From Erysipelotrichaceae bacterium (GTDB taxonomy: Bacteria; Bacillota_I; Bacilli_A; Erysipelotrichales; Erysipelotrichaceae), in the NCBI GenBank assembly GCA_030531215.1, contig JAUNNY010000001.1, forward strand, positions 62,001-126,000: a DNA stretch of 64,000 nucleotides, written 5' to 3'. The first letter of the stretch is position 1. Each line of letters opens with the position of its first letter. Shown piece after piece: positions 62,919 to 64,000 of the stretch. Position numbers and translations under genes: made by a program. Under the pieces are notes generated by a model. That model was not told where the DNA came from, made no database searches, and was given only the letters and a program-made list of their open reading frames with translations.

Positions 62919-64000
62919 GAAAATCGTTTTTACAGGTGGGCCATGTAGTGGCAAAACAACATTCATGTCTAGAGCTGAAGAAATCTTTGGTGAAAGAGGA
63001 TATCGTGTCATTGTCGACAATGAATCTGCTACTGATTTGATTTCTGGTGGTATCTCTCCAGCTACGATGGGTATGTATGAGTTCCAAAAATACGTTATTA
63101 CTTTGCAACTTACAAAAGAGCAACTATGTTACAAAGCTGCCCAAGAAATCCAAGGTGATAAAGTGTTATTGTTCATTGACCGTGGCTTAAAAGATGATGA
63201 ATCTTATGTGGGAAAAGAAAACTTCTGTAAAATCCTTAAAGATTTTGATATTGACTATGAAGATGTAAATAAACGTTATGATATGGTTATCCATTTAGTA
63301 ACTAGTGCCAAAGGTGCTGAAGAAGCTTATGGCTTTGAAAGCAATAGTGCAAGATACGAGACTATTGATGAGGCAAGAGAAATGGATGATATGGCATTAA
63401 AAGCTTGGCAAGATCACCCAAATAGAGTAATTATTGGTAATGAAACTGATTTTGAAGTAAAAATGAGAAAAGCCATTCAGACTGTATTCGAATATTTAGG
63501 TGATGAAAAACCAATCGAAGTATTTAAAAAGTATCTTGTGGAAATTGATAAAGATACAGTTGAAAGAATTAAGAAGGAAGTTGATTACTCGAATGTTCAT
63601 ATCATTCAGCATTATCTAATTTCAACTTCTGGCAGTGAAAGAAGAATAAGAATGAGAGATAAAAATGGTAGTGTTGTTTATTACTATTCTGAAGCTTCTT
63701 ATATCTCTACTAACGAAAGAATTAAAAAAGATAGAATCTTATCAGAAAGACAATACAATGGTTATGTATCCGAGATAGATAAATCATTAAATAAGATAGA
63801 TAAGATTAGACATTCTTTCATCTATGATAATTTATTCTTCAAATTAGATATTTTTGATTTCGATGAGACAAAGGGCTTATTGTCGGTACAGCTTCCTGAA
63901 AATGTTGATAATGTAAACATCCCAAGTTATATCAAAGTAATTAAGGAAGTTTCAGATAATAATGCTTACAAGAACTACTATTTGGCTAAATCACAAAAGT
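62905..64000 (+). CDS. AAA ATPase/CYTH-like two-domain protein, 5' part
   Basis: The frame runs off the window after 365 codons with no stop. The start follows AAGGAG by five bases. Residues 1 to about 190 form a P-loop kinase-like AAA domain: VFTGGPCSGKTTF (Walker A, about 8-20), VIVDNESATDLISGG, LLFIDRGLKDDESY (Walker B and kinase-like Asp). From about 205 (EVFKKYLVEIDKD... HIIQHYLISTSGSERRIRMR) it becomes a CYTH/adenylyl-cyclase-thiamine-triphosphatase-like beta tunnel with alternating E/K/R. Such fusions are known as hypothetical AAA-CYTH proteins. Nucleotide or triphosphate metabolism is plausible. The C-terminus is missing here. Confidence 0.82.
   Translation, partial: MKTIKKIVFTGGPCSGKTTFMSRAEEIFGERGYRVIVDNESATDLISGGISPATMGMYEFQKYVITLQLTKEQLCYKAAQEIQGDKVLLFIDRGLKDDESYVGKENFCKILKDFDIDYEDVNKRYDMVIHLVTSAKGAEEAYGFESNSARYETIDEAREMDDMALKAWQDHPNRVIIGNETDFEVKMRKAIQTVFEYLGDEKPIEVFKKYLVEIDKDTVERIKKEVDYSNVHIIQHYLISTSGSERRIRMRDKNGSVVYYYSEASYISTNERIKKDRILSERQYNGYVSEIDKSLNKIDKIRHSFIYDNLFFKLDIFDFDETKGLLSVQLPENVDNVNIPSYIKVIKEVSDNNAYKNYYLAKSQK

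Overview
The window is AT-rich, densely packed bacterial DNA that reads with the standard code: UGA is used as a stop and tryptophan is UGG. Gene content and order are those of a low-GC Bacillota. Seen here are ezrA next to rpsD and nifS-thiI, the polA-mutM-coaE-dnaB-dnaI replication cluster, ftsW-rsmD-coaD, RNase J, RqcH, HrcA/CIRCE control and WXG100 (type VII) genes. No sporulation genes appear. A gut Bacilli/Erysipelotrichia-like lineage is my best guess, but it is an inference from content only. I see no tRNA, rRNA, transposon, prophage or CRISPR array, and no gene-free stretch exceeds about 240 bases.

Layout. 1-8080 is housekeeping: gmk (partial), mgtE with an upstream leader ORF, rpsD with a pseudoknot-like leader, ezrA, a cysteine desulfurase, thiI and an aminopeptidase P. 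8195-14478 is a compact type VII secretion locus with two WXG100 proteins, a lipoprotein with a bacterial Ig domain, an EssC-like ATPase and a small YukD-like protein. A glucosaminidase-like wall hydrolase follows on its own promoter. 17083-35648 is housekeeping again: rluB, rqcH, pnp, trmB, an odd zinc-binding-protein homologue, polA, an in-frame mutM-coaE fusion, dnaB, dnaI, pfkA, RNase J, def, ftsW, rsmD, coaD and two small accessory genes. 35749-39481 is a TetR-headed operon with two tiny membrane proteins, an acetyltransferase and an ABC transporter. 39598-46257 is accessory surface biology: a 1128-residue secreted protein, a membrane-anchored glycosidase-like protein and two multi-pass membrane proteins of unknown role. 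46440-53651 is the heat-shock block hrcA-grpE-dnaK-dnaJ-clpB with three CIRCE operators. 53737-64000 mixes metabolism and envelope genes: esterase, butyrate kinase, cold-shock protein, S66 peptidase, MFS carrier, rhomboid, patatin, thioredoxin-like lipoprotein, pseudouridine synthase, methyltransferase, NUDIX, and an AAA-CYTH protein cut by the window end.

The most unusual pattern is in how genes start. Twelve genes (ezrA, the glucosaminidase, rqcH, trmB, the zinc-protein homologue, def, ftsW, butyrate kinase, rhomboid, patatin, a methyltransferase and a NUDIX gene) have no Shine-Dalgarno sequence. Instead a -10 hexamer ends 6-8 bases before the ATG, so transcription should start at, or within about two bases of, the A of the start codon. 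This predicts leaderless mRNAs on a scale not usually associated with Bacillota, alongside ordinary Shine-Dalgarno genes such as rpsD, mgtE, hrcA and clpB. Three divergent gene pairs share interleaved promoters of this type.

Other points worth attention are the MutM-CoaE fusion, the reduced type VII locus, the 29-codon ORF whose stop codon overlaps the mgtE ribosome-binding site, and the metal-ligand loss in the ZnuA-like protein. Start sites were revised wherever a promoter, terminator or family N-terminus made the longest reading frame untenable.
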